64,000 bases of DNA from Alphaproteobacteria bacterium (GTDB taxonomy: Bacteria > Pseudomonadota > Alphaproteobacteria > Micavibrionales > Micavibrionaceae), in the NCBI GenBank assembly GCA_021775955.1, contig JAJFGU010000014.1:1-64000 (forward strand). Reading direction: 5' to 3'. How positions within the stretch are numbered: position 1 is the first letter of the stretch; each line of letters begins with the position of its first letter. Under the pieces are notes generated by a model. It searched no databases, had not been told where the DNA came from, and was given only the letters and a program-made list of their open reading frames with translations. Below, in pieces: positions 52,881 to 61,135 of the stretch. The position numbers were made by a program, and so were the translations under genes.

Positions 52881-53582
52881 ATGAACATACAACGCGCACT
52901 GATTTTAAGTTTGGCTATTATAACCCTTTTTGCATTTGTGCCTTTTGAGGCCGGAGCGCAAGGGGCGTCCTATAATCAGTACTTGGAACAACTCTCCACC
53001 CTCAACCGTGTCGATCCGAACCAAAAGCCCAGCTATGATAGCGGCAATGAAATTCTTAAAAGGCGTATCATTGATAACAAGAACAAGGTTGTTGGCGAAG
53101 TGCGTGATGTTATTTTAACGCCGAACGGCTCCATTTCTCTTCTTTCTGTCGAATTTAATCGTTTGCGTTTGCGCTCCAGTGTTTTCCTGAACTATGCGCA
53201 GATGAATATCCGGCCGGTTTCCAATGGTTATGCCTTGGCTTTTGATGATGATCAAATTGAAAATATTTATCCTGAATTGTTGGCCAATATTGAAACCGCA
53301 GCCGGTGAAAGCAGCGAAGATTTTAGTGTACGCAGCGTTGTCGGCTCCACGGTCAAGAGCAAGGATGGCCGTAATATTGGTAAGGTCGATAATGTTTTAT
53401 TTGGCTCCAATGGAAGCCGCGCGGAAGTTCTTTATGTCGCAATGGCCTACAGCATTTTACGTGGCAAAAAAGTGGCGCTGCCTTACGGGTCAGTTAAGTT
53501 CAGCCCCAAAGGTCAGAAAACCGAAGTCACGGTCAGCGACGAACAGGCTAATGCGATTATCGATTTTGTTAAAGATAATTAG
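52881..53582 (+). CDS. Exported protein with two PRC-barrel-like domains
   Basis: ATG 52881 has GAGGAG at 52868-52873 and gives 233 residues. A signal peptide ends near FEAGAQ (residue 30). Two repeats follow: RRIIDNKNKVVGEVRDVILTPNG (about residues 58-120) and STVKSKDGRNIGKVDNVLFGSNG (about 155-215), each with the G-x-V-x-D-V/N-x-x-x-x-x-x-G pattern of PRC barrels. Exported PRC-barrel proteins are common in alphaproteobacteria and their role is unclear. It lies 68 nt after the regulator on the same strand. Confidence 0.82.
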   Translation: MNIQRALILSLAIITLFAFVPFEAGAQGASYNQYLEQLSTLNRVDPNQKPSYDSGNEILKRRIIDNKNKVVGEVRDVILTPNGSISLLSVEFNRLRLRSSVFLNYAQMNIRPVSNGYALAFDDDQIENIYPELLANIETAAGESSEDFSVRSVVGSTVKSKDGRNIGKVDNVLFGSNGSRAEVLYVAMAYSILRGKKVALPYGSVKFSPKGQKTEVTVSDEQANAIIDFVKDN

Positions 53583-53607
53583 GCTTCGACCTTAAATTCA
53601 GTTTGCT

Positions 53608-54732
53608 TTAGAAGTAAATTTCCAGGACCCGCTCATAAATTTTTGTAAGCGCCTCAAGGTCGTCGGTTTTGGTGTTTTCATTGATCTGATGAATGGTGGC
53701 ATTGATAAGGCCAAACTCCACAACCGGGCAGTATTTATAAATAAAACGTGCATCTGACGTGCCGCCGGTGGTGGTGTATTCCGGTTTGTTTCCTGTGATT
53801 TCTTCGACGGCTTTTAAAACGGTATCTGTCCATTCGCCAGGCTGCGTGATAAAGCTATCGCCGCTGTCGCCAAGCTCTATTTCGTAATCGGTGCTGACGC
53901 TATTAAGTATCTCACGGATTTTTTGTGACAGGTTTTCACCGTTCCAGTGATCGTTAAAGCGAACATTAAATGTTGCGCTACCGCTTCCGGGAATGACATT
54001 TGTAGCCGGGTTGCCGACATCAATCGTCGTCACTTCTAAATTTGTTGCGTCAAAAAATTCTGATCCCTCATCAAAAACATGCGTGCTCAGTGCATCCACC
54101 ATTTTTGCAAGACGCGGCAAAGGATTGTCAGCCAGCTTCTGATAGGCAACATGGCCTTGCTTGCCCTTTACCGTGAGCATGCCGGTCAGCGATCCGCGCC
54201 GGCCGATTTTAATTTCCTGGCCCAGCTCTGATGGATTGGTAGGCTCACCCACCAGGGCGGCATCGGGCACATGGCCGTTTTCCTTCATCCATTCCAGAAC
54301 CTTCACAGTGCCGTTAATCGCCGGGCCTTCTTCATCACCGGTGATAAGAAGACTAATCGAGCCTTTTGGCGGCTCGTTATTTTCCAGGTAAGCCGAAACG
54401 GCTGCAATAAAGGTGGCGACGGAGCCTTTCATATCGGACGTCCCACGGCCATACATGACGCCGTCCTTAATTTCAGGATTAAACGGCCCGAACGTCCATT
54501 CGTCTGAAGGACCGGATGGCACAACGTCGGTATGCCCGGCATAGCAAAGATGCGGGCCGTCAGTGCCCAGCCGCGCAAATAAATTCGGCACGTCTTCAAA
54601 CGGCAGGTGATGACATTCAAACCCCAGCTTTGTGAGTTCCTCAGCAAGGAATACCTGCGCGCCCTCATCCTTCGGTGTAACCGAAGGGCAGGCGATTAGT
54701 TTTTGCGTTAATTCAATGACGGATAGGGGCAT
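53608..54732 (-). CDS. dapE: Succinyl-diaminopimelate desuccinylase
   Basis: A 374-residue M20 metallopeptidase. Zinc ligands are visible in CYAGHTDVVPSG (H), YGRGTSDMKGSVA (bridging D), ITGDEEGPAINGT (catalytic Glu pair) and a late INATIHQINE (H). The TGGTSDARF motif is the DapE-specific substrate block. It hydrolyses N-succinyl-LL-diaminopimelate in the lysine and peptidoglycan-precursor pathway. It lies 29 nt downstream of dapD in the same operon. Confidence 0.97.
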   Translation of the reverse strand: MPLSVIELTQKLIACPSVTPKDEGAQVFLAEELTKLGFECHHLPFEDVPNLFARLGTDGPHLCYAGHTDVVPSGPSDEWTFGPFNPEIKDGVMYGRGTSDMKGSVATFIAAVSAYLENNEPPKGSISLLITGDEEGPAINGTVKVLEWMKENGHVPDAALVGEPTNPSELGQEIKIGRRGSLTGMLTVKGKQGHVAYQKLADNPLPRLAKMVDALSTHVFDEGSEFFDATNLEVTTIDVGNPATNVIPGSGSATFNVRFNDHWNGENLSQKIREILNSVSTDYEIELGDSGDSFITQPGEWTDTVLKAVEEITGNKPEYTTTGGTSDARFIYKYCPVVEFGLINATIHQINENTKTDDLEALTKIYERVLEIYF

Positions 54733-54761
54733 AGTCTTCTCTGTATTGTTGGAATAAAGGT

Positions 54762-55616
54762 TTAATCCCTCAGCAGTTCATTAATGCCCGTCTTGCTTCG
54801 GGTGCGCTCATCAACGGTTTTAACGATTACGGCGCAGGCCAAACCCGGACCGGGGGAGCCATCGGGTAAATCTTTACCGGGAAGGGTGCCCGGAATAACC
54901 ACCGAATAGGCCGGAACACGGCCATGTAATATTTCACCGGTTTCGCGGTTGATGATCTTGGTGGACGCGCCAAGGAACACGCCCATGGAAATCACGGAGC
55001 CTTCCTCGACGATTACGCCTTCGGCAACTTCGCTGCGGGCACCAACGAAAACATTATCTTCAATAATCACAGGGCCGGCCTGTAGCGGCTCCAACACGCC
55101 GCCAATACCAACCCCGCCGGAGATATGACAGTTCTTGCCAATTTGGGCGCAGGAGCCGACCGTCGACCAAGTATCGATCATCGTGCCTTCACCGACATAG
55201 GCGCCAACATTGAGAAAGCACGGCATCAACACTGCGCCTTTGGCGACAAACGCCGAATAACGCACAATCGCATGGGGCACAGAGCGAAAACCTGCTTGCT
55301 CGAATTGCTCTTCACTCCATCCTGTGAATTTGTTGCCGACCTTGTCGTACCAGTTGGAACCATCCGGCCCGCCGGAAATCGGTCTTGTGGGGTTCAGCCG
55401 GAAAGAAAGAAGAACGGCTTTTTTCAGCCATTGATTGACCTGCCATCCGCTATCGGTTGGTTCTGCTATACGCATCTGGCCGCTATCGAGCATAGCCAGA
55501 GCCTGCTCCACCGCATCACGAACCTCGCCTCGCGTGTCTGAGCTGAGAGAGTCCCGATTTTCCCAAGCCTGGTCGATAATATCCTGCATGTCTAAATTCT
55601 TTGCTGCCAAAGCCAT
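54762..55616 (-). CDS. dapD: Tetrahydrodipicolinate N-succinyltransferase
   Basis: A 284-residue left-handed beta-helix transferase with the DapD signature: a helical N-terminal domain, [10 protein letters not shown], then hexapeptide coils such as [38 protein letters not shown] and [20 protein letters not shown]. It transfers succinate from succinyl-CoA to tetrahydrodipicolinate, the step before the DapC/DapE reactions. ATG is preceded by AAGGAT. It is followed by dapE. Confidence 0.98.
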   Translation of the reverse strand: MALAAKNLDMQDIIDQAWENRDSLSSDTRGEVRDAVEQALAMLDSGQMRIAEPTDSGWQVNQWLKKAVLLSFRLNPTRPISGGPDGSNWYDKVGNKFTGWSEEQFEQAGFRSVPHAIVRYSAFVAKGAVLMPCFLNVGAYVGEGTMIDTWSTVGSCAQIGKNCHISGGVGIGGVLEPLQAGPVIIEDNVFVGARSEVAEGVIVEEGSVISMGVFLGASTKIINRETGEILHGRVPAYSVVIPGTLPGKDLPDGSPGPGLACAVIVKTVDERTRSKTGINELLRD

Positions 55617-55687
55617 AAAACTATCCTTTCAAGCCTCGCAGTTCAACATGAAAGACCCGGAAAATCAAGGGTTTCAGATATTTTCAA

Positions 55688-56359
55688 CTATATCGATTCC
55701 TTGCATTTTGCCCTGGCTTTTTCGAGCTTTTTACGGTCAGAGGCGCTCAAATCTCTCTCAAAAGGTAATAAAAGCTCCACCACCGCTCCGTAATCCTTTT
55801 CTAAAAAGGCTTTAGCCGCTTTGGCGCTGGCATCCTCAACCATAGATTTATAACGCTCATAGATTTGATGCTGCATCCGTTTTCCGCGCATGTTTAAGGC
55901 GCGTTCAATTAATTTTGGGCTGGGCCGGGTAAAGTACTGAAGGTGATTTTTAAAAGGCTGTGCGATGTCCTGTAGCGTTTCTTGCACCTCTTCGGCGCTA
56001 TAAATTTGTCTGCCGCCGCCAATATCTGCATTTGGTTTTTTGGCAGCATCCATAATTTGCTCAAAGCCAAAGCGGTTAATCCGGTCAAAGCAGGCATAGC
56101 CTTCCAGGGAAAAATCTTTATCTCCAAAAATAATCTCAAAAACGCTCTCATCTTTTTCGTAGCGTGTGGCGGCCCAAAAAACACCATCTATAGATTGGTT
56201 TTTATAGGGCGTTATAACCTGCCGCCCGTCACTGTAATGCACCAGCCCGCTAAAATAATGGTAATCATGCTTTAACTCCAGAAAGCGAAACTGCGTTTCA
56301 CATTCAGCAAAAAAACATGTTAAAAGTTCCTGAGATGAATCCTGCTCCTTATTACCCAT
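55688..56359 (-). CDS. Hypothetical protein, cytoplasmic
   Basis: 223 residues with no signal peptide or membrane helix. The N-terminal part has CFFAECETQFRFLELKHDYHYFSG, then SDGRQVITPYKN, a beta-rich pattern. From about residue 155 the C-terminal part is a helical, charged segment that includes KLIERALNMRGKRM and FLEKDYGAVVELLLPFERDL, possibly a TPR-like end. The family is not known to me. The ATG is only 14 nt from the divergent start at 56374, and no ribosome-binding site is seen. Confidence 0.65.
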   Translation of the reverse strand: MGNKEQDSSQELLTCFFAECETQFRFLELKHDYHYFSGLVHYSDGRQVITPYKNQSIDGVFWAATRYEKDESVFEIIFGDKDFSLEGYACFDRINRFGFEQIMDAAKKPNADIGGGRQIYSAEEVQETLQDIAQPFKNHLQYFTRPSPKLIERALNMRGKRMQHQIYERYKSMVEDASAKAAKAFLEKDYGAVVELLLPFERDLSASDRKKLEKARAKCKESI

Positions 56360-56373
56360 GGCTAATATTATAA

Positions 56374-57321
56374 ATGATTTGCACGATTGAATGGAAAAAT
56401 TTTAGCCCCCAAGACTGGCAGGCGCGATATAAAAAACTGCGTCAGTCCAATCTGTTACAATCCTATCTCTATGGCAATGCGCTCTATACCTTAAAACAGC
56501 AAAAAAAACGTCACGGACTGATTAAAATCAATGGGCAGGAAGCCGGGATTGTACAGATCATAGAAGCCGGAATTTTAGGAAATGCCATACATGGCGTTAT
56601 TCTAGATCGCGGACCGTTATGGTTTGAAGGCTTTGGCACTGATGAATGTATGGCTGCCTTTCTGCGGACATTTAATAAGAATTTCCCCCGCCGCCTGGGG
56701 CGCAAGCGCCGCATCATTCCCGAGATGCAAGATACAGAAAAAGCGCAAACTATGATGAACGAAACCGGCTATAAACGCGCGTCTGAAACAGGATATCAGA
56801 CCATATGGCTCGATCTTGAAAAAGACCCGGGTGTTTTGATGGCAGCGATGAACAAAAACTGGCAAAGAAGTTTGAAAAAGGCACAGGATAGCGATCTGGA
56901 AACCCAATGGGATTGGGAAGGAAAACATTTTTCCTGGTTTCTGAAAGTGCACGGTCTGGATAAATCAAAGCGGCACTATGGCGGGCCAGAGCCGGACTTT
57001 GTAAAAGTGCTCGCAGAAAATTTTGCCGTGGGGGGTGACATGGTGCTTGGCCGCGCTATGTTATATGGTAAGCCTGTGGCGGCTGTGCTTATTTTGTGCC
57101 ACGGGCAAAGCGCGACCTATCAGGCGGGATGGAACGGTCCAGAGGGGCGCGACATGCGGGCCCATCATTTATTGTTCTGGGATGCTGTTTCTGTGCTAAA
57201 GGAAAAAGGAATACGCGATTTTGACCTTGGAGGTGTTAATGACCAAAAAGCGGCAGGCGTCAAACAATTCAAACTCGGTTTGGGCGGGGAGCTGGTTCAG
57301 CTCGTCGGCCATTATACTTAG
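56374..57321 (+). CDS. FemAB/GNAT-like acyltransferase
   Basis: 315 residues with two GNAT-like halves. The first has SNLLQSYLYGNALYTLKQQK and GIVQIIEAGILGNAIHGVIL. The second has NKNWQRSLKKAQDSDLE, LGRAMLYGKPVAAVLILCHG and the late DFDLGGVNDQKAAGVKQFK, which is the FemAB/peptidoglycan-bridge signature F-D-x-G-G. Such enzymes transfer aminoacyl or acyl groups, often to peptidoglycan or lipid-linked substrates. The last 83 bases overlap the next gene, and the overlapping sequence contains its own GGAGGT ribosome-binding site. Confidence 0.85.
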   Translation: MICTIEWKNFSPQDWQARYKKLRQSNLLQSYLYGNALYTLKQQKKRHGLIKINGQEAGIVQIIEAGILGNAIHGVILDRGPLWFEGFGTDECMAAFLRTFNKNFPRRLGRKRRIIPEMQDTEKAQTMMNETGYKRASETGYQTIWLDLEKDPGVLMAAMNKNWQRSLKKAQDSDLETQWDWEGKHFSWFLKVHGLDKSKRHYGGPEPDFVKVLAENFAVGGDMVLGRAMLYGKPVAAVLILCHGQSATYQAGWNGPEGRDMRAHHLLFWDAVSVLKEKGIRDFDLGGVNDQKAAGVKQFKLGLGGELVQLVGHYT

Positions 57322-58144
57322 CCTCATACTTGCCCTTCTTGTTTTTCCAACGAGTGCACAGGCACAAAAAGATATTCACACACTGACCTATGATGTCTAT
57401 GCCAGTGGTTTTCGTGCTGTGCAAACCAAGTTCACAATCGATTTTAGCAAAGAGGAGCATTACGATCTTTTTGTATCCGCCGGTACAGAGGGGTTTTTAA
57501 GAAAGCTGGCGCCCTGGGACGGCACCTTTGCAACCAAGGGCTGGGTTTTGGATGATAACAAGCTTCAGCCCGAGCTTCACAAATCGACAGCCACCTGGCG
57601 CGGTGAGGAAGATATCAAGGAATATGATTATGGCCGTGACGGCAGCTTTAAGAGTTTGCGGATTAAAGATCACGACAAGCCAATGGAAAAAAGGGATCCC
57701 GATGACGAGCTTACACAAGGCACGATTGACATCATGACTTCAACCCTGGCGATGTTGCAAAATATTGATGATGGCAATGAATGCGCTGGAACCTCGGAAA
57801 TTTTTGATGGCAAACGTCGCTTTGAGCTGATTTTCAATCATGAAGGTTATAACGATCTTACACCCTCGCGTTATAACGCCTATGAAGGGCCTTCAACCAA
57901 ATGTACGGTCGAGGTAAAACCGGTGGCCGGGAACTGGCATAAAAAACCACGGGGCTGGCTGTCGATTCAGGAGCAGGGACGCGAACGCGGCACCATGCCC
58001 ACCGTCTGGGTCGGAAAAATAGGTGAAGATGGTCTCGCTATCCCGGTCAAGGCCCTGGTCAAAACAGCTTATGGCGCGCTTTTTATGCATCTGGTCCAAT
58101 ATGAGAATGGCGAAGGCATACAAATCGCCCAAAAGCGCGATTAA
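57239..58144 (+). CDS. DUF3108-like exported protein
   Basis: 301 residues from ATG 57239, chosen because GGAGGT at 57229-57234 has ideal spacing. A long N-region (MTKKRQASNNSNSVWAGS) precedes a signal peptide core (SSAIILSLILALLVFPTSAQA). The mature part has TYDVYASGFRAVQTKFTIDF, a segment ending KSLRIKDHDKP and TQGTIDIMTSTLAMLQNI with a late GNWHKKPRGWLSIQEQGRE, consistent with the DUF3108 layout. Members are periplasmic with unknown function. The first 83 bases overlap the upstream coding region in another frame. Confidence 0.8.
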   Translation: MTKKRQASNNSNSVWAGSWFSSSAIILSLILALLVFPTSAQAQKDIHTLTYDVYASGFRAVQTKFTIDFSKEEHYDLFVSAGTEGFLRKLAPWDGTFATKGWVLDDNKLQPELHKSTATWRGEEDIKEYDYGRDGSFKSLRIKDHDKPMEKRDPDDELTQGTIDIMTSTLAMLQNIDDGNECAGTSEIFDGKRRFELIFNHEGYNDLTPSRYNAYEGPSTKCTVEVKPVAGNWHKKPRGWLSIQEQGRERGTMPTVWVGKIGEDGLAIPVKALVKTAYGALFMHLVQYENGEGIQIAQKRD

Positions 58145-58231
58145 TAAGACATCCCCGCATTTTCTTTGTAACATCCTGAAACAAGAAATGACTTGTTTTC
58201 AAAGGCTTTTCCGCTCTAGAAAGAATGTGTT

Positions 58232-59590
58232 ATGAGCGCAAAGTCATTAAAAATTGTTATTCTTGCCGCAGGCAAAGGCACCCGGATGAATTCGCCAGGG
58301 TCCGAAGGGCTGCCCAAGGTCATGCATAAATTGGCGGGCCTGCCGATGATTAATTGGCTGATTAAAAGTGCGGAGCAGCTTTCGCCTGCGCAAATCATCG
58401 TTGTGACGGGCCCGGATATGAAAGATCTGGAAGCGGCGGTTCAACCGCATACAACTGTTATTCAACCTGAGCGCAATGGCACCGCTGGCGCCGTGATGGC
58501 GGCCCTATCAGCGCTGGAGGGTTTTGACGGCAATGTCCTGATCCTTCTGGGTGATGCACCGCTTCTAAAGCCGGACACTATGACTGCTCTTATCGATGCG
58601 GCGGGGCAAAGCGGTCTTTCCACGCTGGGATGCGTCATGCAAAATCCATATGGCTATGGACGTCTGGTCCTTGATAAAAATGGTGCGCTTGAAAAAATTG
58701 TTGAGGAGCAGGACGCATCGGAGGCAGAAAAAACCATAACCCTGGTCAATACCGGTGCGTTTTGTGTTGAAGGCGCGCGTTTATCGCGCTGGCTGAAAAA
58801 CATCAATAATGAAAATGCCAAGAGTGAATATTACCTGACTGATCTGCCGCAAGTTGCTGCCAAAGACGGCGTTGCCACAGCCGTTGCGATGACAAACGAT
58901 CCATCAGAAGTGCAGGGCTGTAACAGGCGCGCCGACCTCTCGTCTCTGGAAAAAACATTGCAAAATCGCCTGCGGTTTGAAGCCCAGGAAAACGGAGCAA
59001 CCCTGCTGGACTTGGAAACGGTTTATTTCCATTTCGATACCAGGATCGGTGTCAATGTTACGATCGAGCCCAATGTCTTTTTCGGTCCCGGCGTGGAAAT
59101 CGGTGACAACGTAACTATCAAGGCTTTTTGCCATTTCGAAGGCGCTAAAATTGCCAGCGGCGCTACCATCGGTCCGTTTGCACGGCTGCGTCCCGGTGTG
59201 GAACTTGAAGAGGACGTGCGCATCGGTAATTTTGTCGAGGTTAAAAAATCAAAAATCGGAAAGCGCAGCAAGATCAACCATCTCGCTTATGTTGGCGATA
59301 CCGATATGGGCGATGATACCAATTTCAGCGCCGGTGCGATTACTGTCAATTATGACGGCTTCCAGAAACATCAAACCATCATCGGCAAAGGCGTGATGGT
59401 CGGCTCCAATGTCAATCTTGTGGCGCCGGTCAAAATTGACGACGGTGCTTTTATCGCGGCGGGGAGCACAATCACCGAAGATGTGCCTGCTGATTCCCTG
59501 TCGGTGGAGCGCACCAAAGCTGAAGTGCGCAAGGGCTGGGCCGCCACCTACCGCAAATTAAAACAGTCCAAGAAAAAGAAAAGCGCATAA
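58232..59590 (+). CDS. glmU: Bifunctional UDP-GlcNAc pyrophosphorylase / GlcN-1-P acetyltransferase
   Basis: 452 residues. The N-terminal uridyltransferase has VILAAGKGTRMNSPG, ILLGDAPLLK and LVNTGAFCVEG. The C-terminal left-handed beta-helix acetyltransferase has GPFARLRPGVELEEDVRIGN, FVEVKKSKIG, INHLAYVGDTDMG and the catalytic AITVNYDG block. It makes UDP-GlcNAc for peptidoglycan, lipid A and surface glycans. It is separated from glmS by two TIMP-like genes, all on the same strand. Confidence 0.98.
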   Translation: MSAKSLKIVILAAGKGTRMNSPGSEGLPKVMHKLAGLPMINWLIKSAEQLSPAQIIVVTGPDMKDLEAAVQPHTTVIQPERNGTAGAVMAALSALEGFDGNVLILLGDAPLLKPDTMTALIDAAGQSGLSTLGCVMQNPYGYGRLVLDKNGALEKIVEEQDASEAEKTITLVNTGAFCVEGARLSRWLKNINNENAKSEYYLTDLPQVAAKDGVATAVAMTNDPSEVQGCNRRADLSSLEKTLQNRLRFEAQENGATLLDLETVYFHFDTRIGVNVTIEPNVFFGPGVEIGDNVTIKAFCHFEGAKIASGATIGPFARLRPGVELEEDVRIGNFVEVKKSKIGKRSKINHLAYVGDTDMGDDTNFSAGAITVNYDGFQKHQTIIGKGVMVGSNVNLVAPVKIDDGAFIAAGSTITEDVPADSLSVERTKAEVRKGWAATYRKLKQSKKKKSA

Positions 59591-59680
59591 GTATTTTGGA
59601 CCGGTTTCATTTTATCCGTTGAAGTCGTATAATTAACCACTCTCTGCGTTTTTTCCAAACCTTGTCCCTGCAGGTTTCCC

Positions 59681-60571
59681 ATGAAGAAACGAATATTTGG
59701 TCCCGCTTTTTTATTCACTCTATTTCTTATATTCCCGGCCCTGGCTTGCGATTGCCAGCGGGAAGATTTCACCTATAATGCCAGCGAATCCAATATCCAG
59801 AGCGCTGTTCTCATCTTTAAGGGTGAGGTGATGAAAGTGCAGCCTTCCAACCTGCAGGGCAGGGTTCAAAAGATTGCGGCATCCGCGCAAACCCCTGATC
59901 AGAGTCCTTATTTTTCAAATGTGACGCTGGAGATGCTCGATCTTTATAAGGGCCGGGACGTCAAACGGGTGAGTGCCTATTTCGACACGGTAACAAGCTG
60001 TGGCCAGAAAGTGGAGCAGGGCGATACCGGGCTTTTTCTTTTGAACGAAAATAATGGCCTTCTGATTTCGGCGGATCGGTGCAGTAAATATATTGCGCCC
60101 GATCATATGAAGAAGCTTAAAGATGGCGGCTATATAAAGATCGCGCAGGTTGAAACCAAAAAACCGGTAGCAACCCCGACACCTGTACCAACACCGCCGC
60201 AGCCGGACGAACCGTCGGTACCGGATATATTGCCGGAAGATATTGAAGCCGTGCCCTTTACTGAAGAATTTCAATCGGAAAAGGCTCTGAAAGAATGGGC
60301 GGCGACATCAACCCTTGGCGGAGGTTTCACAGAAAGAAGAACACTTTTTGATAAAAAAGTTACTCTGGTTCTGCGCAGCTATACCCAAGGCGTTCCCAGC
60401 TTCGATGTTGGCGCTTACCTGAGAAAAGGCGAAAAATGGGTGCTGATCAAAAGCAATCCGTCCGTTCTGGGGGATCAGCCGATGATACAGGTTGTTGACG
60501 ACAATCTGATTGTCATGACCCAGAAAGACCAGCAGGAAGTTTTGAGTATTTCTCTGCCGGACCTGCAATAA
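59681..60571 (+). CDS. Secreted TIMP/NTR-like protein with C-terminal extension
   Basis: 296 residues. A signal peptide ends FPALA, an AxA cleavage site that places Cys at position 1 of the mature protein, followed by C-D-C. The mature domain of about 130 residues has VLIFKGEVMKVQ, LEMLDLYKGRDVKRVSAYFD, TSCGQKVEQGDTGLFLL and ADRCSKY, the pattern of TIMP/netrin-like folds (CxC start, later CG and C). A Pro/Thr linker (about residues 168-190) leads to a 100-residue C-terminal domain of unknown type. The site is not a good lipobox because -3 is Ala. The target is unknown; eukaryotic TIMPs inhibit metalloproteases through this first Cys. Confidence 0.65.
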   Translation: MKKRIFGPAFLFTLFLIFPALACDCQREDFTYNASESNIQSAVLIFKGEVMKVQPSNLQGRVQKIAASAQTPDQSPYFSNVTLEMLDLYKGRDVKRVSAYFDTVTSCGQKVEQGDTGLFLLNENNGLLISADRCSKYIAPDHMKKLKDGGYIKIAQVETKKPVATPTPVPTPPQPDEPSVPDILPEDIEAVPFTEEFQSEKALKEWAATSTLGGGFTERRTLFDKKVTLVLRSYTQGVPSFDVGAYLRKGEKWVLIKSNPSVLGDQPMIQVVDDNLIVMTQKDQQEVLSISLPDLQ

Positions 60572-60640
60572 ACCACCCCCTGAAACATTCCGTAACACGC
60601 TGTGATTTGTGTTTTGTGCCGGAGTTGGTAGGCTTTCTAA

Positions 60641-61135
60641 ATGAAAAAAATACGTATTTTCGTTATGATGGTTTTGCTGGGTGTTTTATTCCCTATTCAT
60701 ACCGCCTTGGCATGTTCATGTACAATTGACGCATGGACACAGGAAAGTAGCGCAGAAAACATTCAAAATTCTACGATGATCTTTGAGGGAGAGGCCGTAA
60801 GAATTTCTTCCCCTTCTTTAGAAGGAAGAATAAGGCAGATATTGGAAGATGTTTTGGGCAAGAATCTTACAGATGTTCCACCCAATAAAAGCCCTTATTA
60901 TTCGAAATTAAAGCTAAAGGTTTCAAATTTTTATAAAGGGCAAAGGCAAGATACGGTAACTGCTTTTTTTATGGCAAAATCCAGTTGTCTGGCATACGAG
61001 ATTAATAAAGGTAAGAAAATATTATTTATGCTCTATGACAGCGATGGCCTTTTAATTGTTCCCAGTGCTTGTGGTCATTACATATCTGATAGTGATAGAG
61101 AGGCCCTTTTAAGGGGTGATTATAAAGGAAAATAA
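60641..61135 (+). CDS. Secreted TIMP/NTR-like protein, short paralogue
   Basis: 164 residues. The signal peptide ends HTALA, again AxA before C-S-C. The mature domain has STMIFEGEAVRISSPSLEGR, LKLKVSNFYKGQRQDTVTAF, SSCLAYEINKGKKILFMLY and a late PSACGHYISD. It aligns along its length with the domain encoded at 59681 and lacks the linker and C-terminal domain, so it is a tandem paralogue. No gap separates it from glmS: its TAA ends at 61135 and ATG follows at 61136. Confidence 0.65.
   Translation: MKKIRIFVMMVLLGVLFPIHTALACSCTIDAWTQESSAENIQNSTMIFEGEAVRISSPSLEGRIRQILEDVLGKNLTDVPPNKSPYYSKLKLKVSNFYKGQRQDTVTAFFMAKSSCLAYEINKGKKILFMLYDSDGLLIVPSACGHYISDSDREALLRGDYKGK

Noticed and set aside
59681-61135. 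Reading the two TIMP-like proteins as lipoproteins
   Set aside because: Cys follows the signal peptide, but the -3 position is Ala (A-L-A before C), which fits signal peptidase I better than a lipobox. It is not fully excluded.
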